Origin: JBKHXU01 sp046565865
Lineage (GTDB): Bacteria; Pseudomonadota; Gammaproteobacteria; Acidiferrobacterales; Sulfurifustaceae
DNA length: 11,915 nucleotides
Reading direction: 5' to 3'
NCBI GenBank assembly: GCA_046565865.1
Contig: JBKHXU010000216.1
Location: forward strand, 1 to 11,915
Each line of letters begins with the position of its first letter. Position 1 is the first letter of the stretch. The position numbers were made by a program, and so were the translations under genes. The notes under the pieces are model-generated. The model ran no database searches, had not been told where the DNA came from, and saw only the letters and a list, made by a program, of their open reading frames with translations. This document shows positions 1 to 8,141 of the stretch, in pieces.

Positions 1-103
1 TACTGAAACATGAGCGGGAGCAGAGCCATCGTACTGCGCCTAGAAATGACGAGCGAGGTGCGCGCCGCTGCGCGCGCCCCGCCCGTCGCGCCAACCGCTC
101 CGT

Positions 104-2194
104 TTATTCCGGTTCCTCCAGACAGAAGCCGACGCTCGCGGGGACGTGGTGCCCCACCCCTTGGCTGTTGACGATGGTTAGATCCGATGCGACCACCGAG
201 ATCACGTAGCCGCACGCCTTCATCTTCGCGGTGTCGAGACTCCAGTCATCGCCCGGCGCGGGCGCGGTTTCGACGAGCCCGCTTTTTGGGTCCAGCTTGA
301 CGGCATCGGGATCATTGATACCCGGAAGGACCCCGAGGCTATAGCCCGCGAGATTACTATCGCGTGCGACGAACTTCCCTTCCAGTTTGGCACCGATGGG
401 AAATTTGCCACAATCGCCGCTGCCCGCAGTGATGTTGATCGACACCTCCGGCGGTGTGTTGTCGAGCTGTATCACGCGCGTGTTCGTACCTTGCAGCGCG
501 TTGCCATCGTAGACCGAGAGCCGCACGTACCACTTGGCGTCACCCGAGGTACTCCATTGCGCGAGCAAGCCGTTTACGTTTTGCTTGAACGGCAGGTAGT
601 CGAAGCGGTTAGTCTCGGGGTTGGCCTGGTGCTCGCTGGTGTTGCCGAACTGATCGGTGACGATCAAGTTCGTGAGCACCGGCGTCCACACGGCCCCGTC
701 CTGACTCACCTCTACCACGTACGAGTGCCCATCCACCGGCGCACCCTGCACCGTCACCCAGCCCGCAAACGAACACGGCCGGCCCAAGGAATCGGGCGGC
801 AGGTTATTGGTGGCGAACACGGCGGTCGCCGTCGTTTTGCCGGTAAAGCCGTCGATGTGTCCGGTGGGGATGCCGCCAAGGATGGCGATCATGCCCGGGG
901 GCGCCAGGGTCGACGGCGCGATGTGGATCAGCGTCTCTTCGCGGTTGCCCCAGGTCGGCACATGGTTGGGATTGGCGCACGGCGCCGGCGCGTTCCACGA
1001 GAGTATTGCGCGCACGCGCACGACCTTTGGACCGTTCTGGCACTTCTGGCGATAGGCGTTGAGGTCGACCGGCAGGCGCACCGCGTAGTACACGCCGTCC
1101 GGCGGGATGCTGGACAAGTCATGCACCTGGACCTGAGCCGTGCCGAGACAGGTCTCGAAGCTACCGTTGCCATCGAAGTCGGCCCAGAACGTGACGTACT
1201 CGCGGCTGCCATCGGTGCAGGGACCGCCCGAATAGCCGCTTGGCTTCTTCACCTGGATCACGCCGACCATGGTATTGGGCGTGTTCGGGTCGAGACCGAT
1301 GCACTTCAATTCCTCGTAGCTGGTATCGCCGTCGGTCTTCGGGAATATCAGATCAACGATGCTGGGATCGATCTTGATTCCGGGCAGGATCGTTGACAGC
1401 GCCGCGGCGCTCAACGCCGTCTGCGCCGACATGAAACCCGCAATCTCCTTGAACGCGAACCGGTGCACCGGCACGCCCTTGCCCTGGTACAGCGTCGCGA
1501 GCTCCACGGCGCCGAGCACCTTGGCCTTGGTCTTGATCGGCACATCGAGGTCAATCGCCTCGAGGATCGCCGGGGGCAACTTGAGCTTGGCGACATTGAT
1601 AAGATCCGGCCACGGCAGCAGCTTGAACGGCTGCACCTGGATCGCGGCCTCGCGTATGTTGCCCCATACCGGTTTCCAATTTGGCTGATTCGGCGGTGGC
1701 GGATCGTTCCAGGACAGGATCGCGCGCACCTGAATCAGCGGATCGAACAGGCAGAACTTCGGCGGCATATCGATCGGTAAAGTCACCGCGTACTCCAATC
1801 GCTTGCCGCCCGCGGTCCCCTCCGGGATGTTGAACGCCTTAAGGCTGGTCATGCCCTGGTCCTGCCAGGTCGCGCCGTTGTCGAACGAGAGATAGAACCG
1901 CACGTACTCCGGCGACCCCGGCCCGCACACGTCGCTGCCGTAGCCCGATGGTTGATAGACATACACCACCGCCTCCAACATCTCCTGCTGCGGGTGGTAC
2001 CCGACGCACGCCAGCTCTTCGTAGTGCGTGTTGCAACAAATCGACACCACCGACTGGAACGGGCTCTCGGAGAGATTGCCGAAATAGTTTGGATTGCCGA
2101 GGATGAGCCCCTTGAACGTCGCGCGCTCCTTCGAATGCGCCTCGTGCATGGCCGCTCGTGATTTCTGCACTGCCTTCCTGAGATCGTTATCCAT
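104..2194 (-). CDS. Uncharacterised 696-aa protein with a duplicated beta-rich domain
   Basis: I do not recognise a characterised family. Two copies of a roughly 135-residue domain (about residues 56-189 and 290-427) share the landmarks YEELxCxG, PSGYxxxxC, EYVxFxxxFD, an AVxLPxD strand, VRAILSWNxP and a PxWGN close. Both read as beta-sandwich-like and carry several Cys. A helical, Ala/Leu/Lys-rich linker (about 190-290) joins them. The C-terminal 220 residues look Ig-like, with a DNTPPEVSI segment typical of bacterial Ig-like domains. There is no N-terminal signal peptide or membrane segment; the N-terminus is charged and helical. The ATG at 2194 is chosen because GAGGAG lies 7 nt upstream; the in-frame GTG at 2200 is only 1 nt from that site. 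It lies 294 bp downstream of the VWA lipoprotein gene on the same strand, so a joint role is possible but unproven. A real gene is near certain; its function is unknown. Confidence 0.88.
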   Translation of the reverse strand: MDNDLRKAVQKSRAAMHEAHSKERATFKGLILGNPNYFGNLSESPFQSVVSICCNTHYEELACVGYHPQQEMLEAVVYVYQPSGYGSDVCGPGSPEYVRFYLSFDNGATWQDQGMTSLKAFNIPEGTAGGKRLEYAVTLPIDMPPKFCLFDPLIQVRAILSWNDPPPPNQPNWKPVWGNIREAAIQVQPFKLLPWPDLINVAKLKLPPAILEAIDLDVPIKTKAKVLGAVELATLYQGKGVPVHRFAFKEIAGFMSAQTALSAAALSTILPGIKIDPSIVDLIFPKTDGDTSYEELKCIGLDPNTPNTMVGVIQVKKPSGYSGGPCTDGSREYVTFWADFDGNGSFETCLGTAQVQVHDLSSIPPDGVYYAVRLPVDLNAYRQKCQNGPKVVRVRAILSWNAPAPCANPNHVPTWGNREETLIHIAPSTLAPPGMIAILGGIPTGHIDGFTGKTTATAVFATNNLPPDSLGRPCSFAGWVTVQGAPVDGHSYVVEVSQDGAVWTPVLTNLIVTDQFGNTSEHQANPETNRFDYLPFKQNVNGLLAQWSTSGDAKWYVRLSVYDGNALQGTNTRVIQLDNTPPEVSINITAGSGDCGKFPIGAKLEGKFVARDSNLAGYSLGVLPGINDPDAVKLDPKSGLVETAPAPGDDWSLDTAKMKACGYVISVVASDLTIVNSQGVGHHVPASVGFCLEEPE

Positions 2195-2488
2195 GGTCAC
2201 ACTCCTCTGTTGTTACGGTATCCCGTGACGCAGAGCGATTGAGTTCCGATGTGTCGGTCGAGGAACACGCGCTCCTACGTGACCGCATTGAACCGATTGA
2301 CGCCGAGGCTTGCAGTGCGAAAGTGCACAATACGCGCGCATCGAGCGCGTCGAGGGGAAGACGAACGAGGAGGGAACGGCCCGACGGAGGACGCCGGGCG
2401 GACGAAGAAGCTAACTACGCGTCATTCCGCACGCTGACGCGCAAGCCGGCGGCGCTCCCAGCGCGCGGCACCAATCATCACCGCCGAA
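2195..2488. other. 294-bp intergenic gap between two minus-strand genes
   Basis: I find no convincing gene here. A plus-strand frame running from 2239 into the VWA gene is Arg-rich and has no family look, so I treat it as spurious. The gap contains the ribosome binding site of the 696-aa gene, a weak 5-bp inverted repeat (GCCCG 2379-2383 / CGGGC 2395-2399), and a purine-rich plus-strand stretch at about 2351-2378. Transcribed from the minus strand, that stretch gives a C/U-rich, G-poor RNA. No factor-independent terminator and no clear sigma70 promoter are visible. Confidence 0.5.
2202..2207 (-). promoter_or_regulatory. Ribosome binding site deciding the start of the 696-aa gene
   Basis: On the minus strand GAGGAG lies 7 nt before ATG (2194) but only 1 nt before an in-frame GTG (2200). 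The spacing favours the ATG. Confidence 0.7.
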
Positions 2489-3139
2489 TCACTCGCGAAA
2501 TACGCGTTCCAAATGCTCGAGATCGTTCACCACCCGCCAGTCGACGGCGCCCGCTTCGCGTGCGCGCTTCTCCCAGGCTGCGAGACGTCCGGTATAGCGG
2601 GTCGGATCGATATTGTCGGTCTTGAGTTTGGTGACGTTGATCGCAACCACTCGGATGCCGGTCAGGCTCAACGGCACGTTGCGATTGACCTGCTTGTCGA
2701 GCTCTTCCTGCATGTCGGAAAAGATCAGCAGCGTTTTCCTTCCGGCGCCGGTTTCGTGCAGAAACTCCGCGGCCTGGAGCACACCGCCGGTGATATCGGT
2801 ATAGGCGCTGCCCTTCGGCTTTTCCGACAGCCGCGCGGCCTGCTCCTTGAAGGCGCGCTTTTGCTGATTGACCTGCAATGGGTCCTTTACGAACGTCGCC
2901 TTGACCAATATCTCCTTCTCGCTGAACGAACGGCTTTTGACGCGCCCGACCGCGAACGAATCGCCCGGGTTCAGCGTGCCGAGCAAGTAGTTGATGACAT
3001 GTTGCGCGCGATCGAGCTCGGCGGCATAGGTACCGGAGGTATCGACCAGCAGGTACACCGCTTGCGTGTGATTGCGCTTGTCGGCGCAGCCGATCGCGAG
3101 CGATACGGCTAGCGCCGCGAGGAGCCATAGACGCTTCAT
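2489..3139 (-). CDS. VWA-domain lipoprotein
   Basis: This is a predicted lipid-anchored protein with a single von Willebrand factor A domain. Residues 1-17 form a short basic plus hydrophobic signal ending in LAIGC, so Cys18 is the likely lipidated residue; the lipobox is slightly non-canonical. The VWA fold starts with YLLVDTSGTY, a MIDAS-type DxSxT motif (Asp33, Ser35, Thr37). The other usual metal-site positions are probably Thr114 (AYTDITGG) and Asp142 (IFSDMQ). The DxSxT motif suggests divalent-metal-dependent partner binding rather than catalysis. The start codon overlaps the stop of the upstream membrane protein as ATGA, so the two are translationally coupled and the products probably interact at the membrane. 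No MoxR-type ATPase, the frequent partner of VWA proteins, is in the window. The family is clear; the biological role is unknown. Confidence 0.9.
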   Translation of the reverse strand: MKRLWLLAALAVSLAIGCADKRNHTQAVYLLVDTSGTYAAELDRAQHVINYLLGTLNPGDSFAVGRVKSRSFSEKEILVKATFVKDPLQVNQQKRAFKEQAARLSEKPKGSAYTDITGGVLQAAEFLHETGAGRKTLLIFSDMQEELDKQVNRNVPLSLTGIRVVAINVTKLKTDNIDPTRYTGRLAAWEKRAREAGAVDWRVVNDLEHLERVFRE

Positions 3140-4581
3140 AGACCGTGCCCCTCCGGCCGCTTCAGCAGCACCCGTTTGCCGGTAGCACCACCGTTACGCG
3201 CACGCAGGGCCTGCTCGATCAGGATCGGCAGGAAAATCACCGCGTCGTAGAGCTTGGTAAGCACAAACCCAAGCTGTTTCATCGCACCGCTCGTGAGGCG
3301 CAAACCGAACGCAACGATGCGTAGCAAGCTCACCACCGCGGCGCCGATCACCGTGCGCGCGGAGTAAATGAAATATTCGAGCGGTATGGCGACGAACGCG
3401 AGCGCGAACGGCAGCACAAACCCGAGGATCATCTGGCCCGCAACCGGAATCGCCGTAACCCAGCCGAGCTCGGTCAGTGCCACCGCCTCGGCGCTGCCGA
3501 GGCCGCGTTTTAACGCCACGTCAGCGGCGATGATCTGATCGCGCATCACCGCCAGCGCCACCTCCACACCGGCCAGGATCAGCAGGATCGAGAACGAGAC
3601 CCACACCAGCCGTTGGCGCATGCGGTCCGGCAGGTTGTGGATGCGCGGGAACAGATGCGTGATGCGCAGCGACTCCATGAGGAACAGCCCCATGGTGGCC
3701 TCGACCAGAATGATGACGAGCGCCGCCACATGCGACGCCTCGAGCCCACCGGCGAGGTATTCGCCGCCGCCGACCATGGCCGCCATCGGTCGCGCGATCA
3801 GCCAGAAATTGACGAACGCCCCGCCCAGCGCGATCAGCATTACCGCCGCGGCGATGACAAACTGCGTCGCCGCCGAGCTGGTTAGCGCCTGCTCCACGCG
3901 CTCGGCGCCGGCGTTGATGTCCTTGTACTTTTCCATGAGCGCGTCGATGCGCGTGGCGCTGTCCTGCAGGCCGGTGAGGTTGCGGTCGACGCGGGTCAGG
4001 GTCGCGCCGAGCGAGCGCCAGAACGGCATGAAGCCCTTCAGAATCCGATGGCGGTCCTCGTACGAACGCCGGTACTCGGCGATGACCTTGGCGTAAACAT
4101 CGTCCATGGAACGGGAGATGTCGCTCAGAATCTTTACCACGAGCCCGTCGCCGCCGTCCTTGATCTTCGAAATGGTTTCGACCGCCTTGGCCCAGTTGGG
4201 CGGCGGCGGCGGGACCTCGTTGCACTTCTGGTAGTCTTCTTCGACGCGCGTGATCTCATCGAGCAGCTTGCGCTGCAAGGCCGGGTAGCCGTTCAAGTCG
4301 CGGGCGACGAGCAGCGTGACGCGCTCGAACTCGCGCTCGATGGCGGCCGCCGCCTCTTCGCGCGCGTGCGCGAGCAGTACCACCTTATTACGCGACCGCA
4401 TGGCGTCGGCCACGTGCGCCAACCAACGCGCCGCGAGTCGCAGCCCGCCGCTGGTGCCGCGGACCAACGCGGCGATGGCCTCGTGCACCGGCGTGCGCGC
4501 GGCATACAGGAATGGGAGCGCGATGAGAAACAAAACGATGGCGGACAGCGCCGGATTACTCGGAAAGAGCATCCACGACAT
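3136..4581 (-). CDS. Polytopic inner-membrane protein with a long soluble/coiled-coil segment
   Basis: This 481-aa membrane protein matches no characterised family I know. One hydrophobic segment lies at about residues 10-27. It is followed by a soluble, charged, heptad-like helical region (about 60-235) rich in E/R/K/A, with a PPPPP run near 124-128. Then come at least five further hydrophobic segments, at about 240-262, 284-303, 325-346, 375-400 and 408-428. The C-terminal tail is short and basic. The shape (an N-terminal anchor, a large helical domain, then a membrane bundle) suggests a sensor, scaffold or channel-like component, but no catalytic motif is visible. ATG at 4581 has GAGGA 6 nt upstream. 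The stop codon overlaps the ATG of the VWA lipoprotein gene, making a two-gene operon. This is a confident gene of unknown function. Confidence 0.88.
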   Translation of the reverse strand: MSWMLFPSNPALSAIVLFLIALPFLYAARTPVHEAIAALVRGTSGGLRLAARWLAHVADAMRSRNKVVLLAHAREEAAAAIEREFERVTLLVARDLNGYPALQRKLLDEITRVEEDYQKCNEVPPPPPNWAKAVETISKIKDGGDGLVVKILSDISRSMDDVYAKVIAEYRRSYEDRHRILKGFMPFWRSLGATLTRVDRNLTGLQDSATRIDALMEKYKDINAGAERVEQALTSSAATQFVIAAAVMLIALGGAFVNFWLIARPMAAMVGGGEYLAGGLEASHVAALVIILVEATMGLFLMESLRITHLFPRIHNLPDRMRQRLVWVSFSILLILAGVEVALAVMRDQIIAADVALKRGLGSAEAVALTELGWVTAIPVAGQMILGFVLPFALAFVAIPLEYFIYSARTVIGAAVVSLLRIVAFGLRLTSGAMKQLGFVLTKLYDAVIFLPILIEQALRARNGGATGKRVLLKRPEGHGL

Positions 4582-4587
4582 GGCAAG

Positions 4588-4592
4588 TCCTC
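4588..4592 (-). promoter_or_regulatory. Ribosome binding site of the membrane protein gene
   Basis: On the minus strand GAGGA lies 6 nt before ATG 4581. It supports this start for the membrane/VWA operon. Confidence 0.6.
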
Positions 4593-4778
4593 GCGGTTAT
4601 CGGTATGGTGCGCCACGGCAGCCGCAGCGCCTTGCTACGGTCTAGCATGCGGCGCGCGGCGTGGACAACGCACGGGGGACGAGCGCTTACTTTTCTAGGA
4701 TCACCGGTCGCGCGCCGTTCGTCTGAACCGTTTGTCGGAGCTGGCACAGTTTGGCGCGTGCCAAGTCGGAACCGGCGA

Positions 4779-5849
4779 TCAGGCGTCGCCGGCGATGGGA
4801 TGTTTCAAGCTGGCGGCGAAATCGAGCATGCGCTGGGTAGCGACGAGCGCCTTGATCCGAACCGCCTCATCGACATGAATCTCATTGGCGCCGGTCTCGA
4901 GCACGTGCGCCACCGCTTGCAGATTGTCCATCGCCATCCACGGGCAATGCGCGCAGCTCTGGCAGGTCGCGCCGCGGCCGGCGGTCGGCGCTTCCAGAAA
5001 GACCTTGCCCGGGGCCGCCTGCTGCATCTTGTAGAAGATGCCGTTGTCGGTGGCGACGATGAGCTTCTGCTGCGGCACTCGGCGCGCGGCCTCAATCAAC
5101 TGCGTCTTCGATCCGACCACATCGGCGAGCGCGATGACGCCGGCGGGCGACTCGGGATGCACCAACACCGCCGCGTCCGGGTGCTCGCGCTTCAGCGCCG
5201 CGAGACCCTCAGCCTTGAACGCGTCGTGCACCACGCATGAGCCGGGCCAGAGCACCATGTCGGCCCCCGTGGCATTCCTTATATAGTCACCGAGGTGCTT
5301 GTCCGGCGCCCACAAGATCTTCTTGCTCTGGCGCTTCAAGTGCTCCACCAGCTTCACCGCAATGCTCGAGGTCACCACATAATCCGCGCGCGCCTTCACC
5401 GCCGCGCTGGTATTGGAGTACACGACCACGACGCGGTCGGGATGCTGATCGGCGAATGGAATGAACTGCTCCGCCGGACACGAAAGATCGAGCGAGCATT
5501 CAGCGTCCAGGCTCGGCATCAGCACCCGCTTTTCGGGATTGAGGATCTTCGCCGTCTCACCCATGAAGCGCACGCCGGCGACGATCAATGTGGTCGCCGG
5601 ATGCGTGTGGCCGAAGCGCGCCATGTCGAGCGAGTCCGAGACATAGCCGCCGGTCGCCTCGGCCAGCCGCTGGATGTCGCTGTCCACGTAGTAGTGCGCG
5701 ATCAACACCGCGTCCTGCTCGCGCAACAGGCGCTTGATGCGCTCCGTGAGACTGTCACGCGCGGCGGCATCCAGCGGCGGCGTGCGCGCCAACACCTCCG
5801 CGGTCTGCGGCGCGTGAATGATGGGGATTTTGGGTTGGGGTGCGGCCAT
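4779..5849 (-). CDS. nadA: Quinolinate synthase NadA
   Basis: NadA condenses iminoaspartate (made by NadB) with dihydroxyacetone phosphate to give quinolinate, in the cytoplasmic de novo NAD pathway. It uses an oxygen-sensitive [4Fe-4S] cluster. At 356 aa it has normal length for the proteobacterial form. Recognisable segments are LIAHYYVDSDIQ, VSDSLDMARFG, GVRFMGETAKILNP, AECSLDLSCP, YSNTSAAVKARADYVVTSS, ILWAPDKHLG, the HPESP motif and APTAGRGATCQSCAHCPWM. By comparison with E. coli NadA (Cys113, Cys200, Cys297), the cluster ligands should be Cys118, Cys205 and Cys302. The extra CxxCxxC cysteines 296 and 299 are also kept. The ATG at 5849 has no strong Shine-Dalgarno site. Neither nadB nor nadC is in the window. 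It lies 101 bp downstream of the phospholipase D-like gene on the same strand. Confidence 0.97.
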   Translation of the reverse strand: MAAPQPKIPIIHAPQTAEVLARTPPLDAAARDSLTERIKRLLREQDAVLIAHYYVDSDIQRLAEATGGYVSDSLDMARFGHTHPATTLIVAGVRFMGETAKILNPEKRVLMPSLDAECSLDLSCPAEQFIPFADQHPDRVVVVYSNTSAAVKARADYVVTSSIAVKLVEHLKRQSKKILWAPDKHLGDYIRNATGADMVLWPGSCVVHDAFKAEGLAALKREHPDAAVLVHPESPAGVIALADVVGSKTQLIEAARRVPQQKLIVATDNGIFYKMQQAAPGKVFLEAPTAGRGATCQSCAHCPWMAMDNLQAVAHVLETGANEIHVDEAVRIKALVATQRMLDFAASLKHPIAGDA

Positions 5850-5917
5850 GGGTCGTCACGGAAAATCGCTTAGCCAAGTAAATCACTGCGCCCGAGCAGG
5901 CGCCACCCCTCACTGAC

Positions 5918-5948
5918 CAATGCCTATTTATGCCTGCATAACGCCCAT
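5918..5948. promoter_or_regulatory. AT-rich element with phased direct repeats upstream of nadA
   Basis: This is the only AT-rich patch in the 101-bp gap before nadA. ATGCCT occurs twice, 10 bp apart (5920-5925 and 5930-5935). A short dyad, TATGC-CT-GCATA, covers 5929-5940. It could hold a nadA promoter or operator, but no clean -35/-10 pair is visible and it matches no NadR or NrtR site that I can name. Confidence 0.2.
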
Positions 5949-5950
5949 AA

Positions 5951-7105
5951 CTATCGGTTCGAGGGCCGCCGATCGCGCAGAGCGCTATCCAGCCAGTTAT
6001 CGAGCTTGCCCCAACCGTATTCGCGCAGCCGCGCCGCCCACGGTCGCGCGCGCCATTCGGCGTAGTGAAATTCGCGCGCGGCGGCGAAATCGCGCTCGAA
6101 CATCGCCCGCACCGCCGCCGCGAAGCCGGCATCGTCGACCGACTGATTCGCCTCCAGATTCCAGCGCACGTTCCAGCGGTCGAAGTTGCTCGAACCGATT
6201 GATGCCCACTGATCGCACAGCGCCGCCTTGCTATGCAGAAATCGCGGCTGATACTCAAAAATGCGCACGCCGTTGACGAGCAAGCGGCCGTAAAACCGGC
6301 GCCCGGCGTGGCGCACGCCCGGGTGGTCGGTATGCGCACCGGGCAGCAGCAAGCGCACATCGACACCACGGTGCGCGGCCGCGCGCAGCGCCCGCCGCAC
6401 CCGCCACGGGGGAATGAAATACGCGGTCGCAATCCACACGCGCTCGTTGGCGGCGCGAATGTGTTTCAGCAGCGCGCGCGTGATGTCGTGGCGCCGCGGC
6501 GCGTGCTGCACATCGACGCGCCCGCGCATGCCGGGCGCCAGCGGCGCCGGGACCGCGGCCGCCGGCAGCGACATCCCGCCGGCGCGGGCCCACACATCGG
6601 CAAATAAGGCGTGCCAATCGGCCACCACCGGACCGCGGATCGCCACCATGGTTTCGCGCCAACGGGCGTGCGGCTGCTCGGGCGGATCGAACGCGTCGGT
6701 AATGCCGGCGCCGCCGGCGAAGGCGAGGACATCGTCAACCAACAGCAGCTTGCGATGATCGCGCGCGAGATTGTGCACGCCCTTCGTCGCCCGCAGCGGA
6801 TTGTAAAACCGCAGCTCGACGCCGGCGGCGGTCAGGCGCTCGCGGTCCGCCGTCGTCAGGCCGAGCGCGCCGAACGCGTCCAACAACACCTTGACCGCGC
6901 TACCGCGCGCGGCGGCGGCGGTTAAGGCGGCGATGAAGCGATCGGCCACGGTGCCCGACTCGGCCAGGTACATTTCGAGGAAAACGAATCGCCGGGCAGC
7001 ACCAATCGCATCAAGCATCGCCGGGTAGAAGCTCGCCCCGTCGATTAATAGCTCAAAGCGATTGCCGTCCCGCCAGTCGAAACGATGGGTCCTGAGCGCT
7101 CGCAT
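5951..7105 (-). CDS. Phospholipase D-family protein, cardiolipin synthase (ClsB-like)
   Basis: This is a two-HKD phosphatidyltransferase/phospholipase D family protein. Proteins of this layout make cardiolipin or related phospholipids by transphosphatidylation at the inner membrane. HKD motif 1 is His117-x-Lys119-x4-Asp124 (in ARDHRKLLLVDD). Motif 2 is His291-x-Lys293-x4-Asp298 (in FLHSKAALCD), followed by ASIGSSNFDRW and NLEANQ, which closely echoes ClsB-type enzymes. Both half-sites are intact, so an active enzyme is expected. At 384 aa it has no N-terminal transmembrane pair, unlike ClsA and like ClsB. The start is ATG 7105 with only a weak upstream purine patch. It diverges from the thioredoxin-HEAT gene and may share a transcript with nadA, 101 bp downstream. 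The exact lipid substrate cannot be read from sequence. Confidence 0.93.
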   Translation of the reverse strand: MRALRTHRFDWRDGNRFELLIDGASFYPAMLDAIGAARRFVFLEMYLAESGTVADRFIAALTAAAARGSAVKVLLDAFGALGLTTADRERLTAAGVELRFYNPLRATKGVHNLARDHRKLLLVDDVLAFAGGAGITDAFDPPEQPHARWRETMVAIRGPVVADWHALFADVWARAGGMSLPAAAVPAPLAPGMRGRVDVQHAPRRHDITRALLKHIRAANERVWIATAYFIPPWRVRRALRAAAHRGVDVRLLLPGAHTDHPGVRHAGRRFYGRLLVNGVRIFEYQPRFLHSKAALCDQWASIGSSNFDRWNVRWNLEANQSVDDAGFAAAVRAMFERDFAAAREFHYAEWRARPWAARLREYGWGKLDNWLDSALRDRRPSNR

Positions 7106-7279
7106 GGTGTCACTCTACCCGGAACAGCGGCCACAAACACGAACGGATGTGAGGGGAATCCCTTAAGGCGGCCGGACGCTGCTGGTGTATGCTAGATTGA
7201 AATCGAATACCGCCAATTCCGCGCCGATGCTACCCCGATTCCATTCGCCACGCCGGCACGTCTTTCTCTGCGTCGTGTC

Positions 7280-7924
7280 ATGAACCCGTTGCCGGAAGCC
7301 CTGGTCGTGGTGAGCGATAGCTGTCCGTTCTGCCCAACGGTGCTCGCGGGTTTGACCGACCTAATGAAGTCCGGACACCTCGCGCGCCTGGAAGTGGTGA
7401 ACATCGAGCATCATCCGGAAGCGGTGGCCGCGCTCGGCGTGCGCACGGTGCCGTGGGTGCGCCTCGGTCCGTTCGAGCTGGACGGCCTGCGCTCACCCGC
7501 GGAGCTGAAGGTATGGGCCGACCGCGCCGGCACCAAGGCAGGGATGGCCGCCTATGTCGCCGAGTTGCTTGCCACCGGCGGCTTGAACAAGCTGGTCGAG
7601 CTGTGCCGGCGCGATGCGCGTTACCTGGACGCGATTCCACTGCTCATCGGCGATGTCGAAACCGATCTGCACGTGCGCCTTGGCATCGGCGCGTTGTTCG
7701 AGGAGCTGCAGGGACAACCAATGCTGGCACGCCTGGTCGATGCGCTCGGCGTGCTCACGACCGTGGCCGAAGCGCGCACCCGCAGCGACGCGTGTCACTA
7801 CCTGGCGCTAACCGGCGACCGGCGTGCGATCCCCTACCTCGAACCGCTGCTCAACGACAGCGATTCCCTGGTGCGCGAGGTTGCGCACGAAGCGTTCGCA
7901 AGCTTCGGCCCGACGCGTCGCTAA
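7280..7924 (+). CDS. Thioredoxin-fold/HEAT-repeat fusion protein
   Basis: Residues 1-85 form a small thioredoxin/glutaredoxin-like domain. A beta strand (ALVVVSDS) leads into Cys15-Pro-Phe-Cys18. After an alpha helix and a second strand (RLEVVNIEHHP) comes VRTVPWV, where Pro58 is the expected cis-proline. The redox motif is therefore complete. Residues of about 100-212 are helical pairs resembling HEAT repeats. The last is clearest: DRRAIPYLEPLLNDSDSLVR, then EVAHEAFASFG. No signal peptide is visible, so the protein is predicted to be cytoplasmic. The HEAT part would serve as a docking surface and the CPFC domain as disulfide reductase or redox sensor; that is inference. ATG 7280 has no good Shine-Dalgarno site. 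It is followed 217 bp later by the M48 peptidase gene on the same strand. Confidence 0.9.
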   Translation: MNPLPEALVVVSDSCPFCPTVLAGLTDLMKSGHLARLEVVNIEHHPEAVAALGVRTVPWVRLGPFELDGLRSPAELKVWADRAGTKAGMAAYVAELLATGGLNKLVELCRRDARYLDAIPLLIGDVETDLHVRLGIGALFEELQGQPMLARLVDALGVLTTVAEARTRSDACHYLALTGDRRAIPYLEPLLNDSDSLVREVAHEAFASFGPTRR

Positions 7925-8141
7925 ACTAAACGACGACCGCCACCTCGACGTCGCCCTGCTTGCGCAGGATGTTAACGCCACCGTCGCGCGCGTCTTTCAC
8001 TCCTTGCCGAGCAATCCGTGTTCGGTCCGACAATCGGATCGCCCCCAGGGTTCGGAGCCCGCAAGAACAACGCGGGAAGCTCGCCCGAAACGGTTGGCCC
8101 CGGATTGTTCCGGGACGACACCGAAGGTTAAGCTCGCGTTT

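Noticed and set aside
491..1396. Plus-strand 301-codon frame inside the 696-aa gene
   Set aside because: Arg/His/Val-rich shadow frame. The opposite strand has a clear internal domain duplication, a ribosome site and a proper start.
2239..2625. Plus-strand open frame of 128 codons over the intergenic gap and the end of the VWA gene
   Set aside because: Arg/Ser/Pro-rich composition typical of an antisense frame in GC-rich DNA, no family resemblance, and it overlaps a well-supported gene.
4742..4763. TGGCAC/GTGCCA hairpin just after the nadA stop as a terminator
   Set aside because: Only 6 bp with a 10-nt loop and no T-run on the minus strand downstream.
7163..7198. Promoter for the thioredoxin-HEAT gene (TTAAGG with TATGCT or TAGATT)
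   Set aside because: Spacing and matches are too poor to separate from chance.
7824..8141. N-terminal extension of the M48 peptidase frame
   Set aside because: It overlaps the end of the thioredoxin-HEAT gene, is Arg/Ser/Pro-rich, and would bury the lipoprotein signal that starts at the ATG at 8142.
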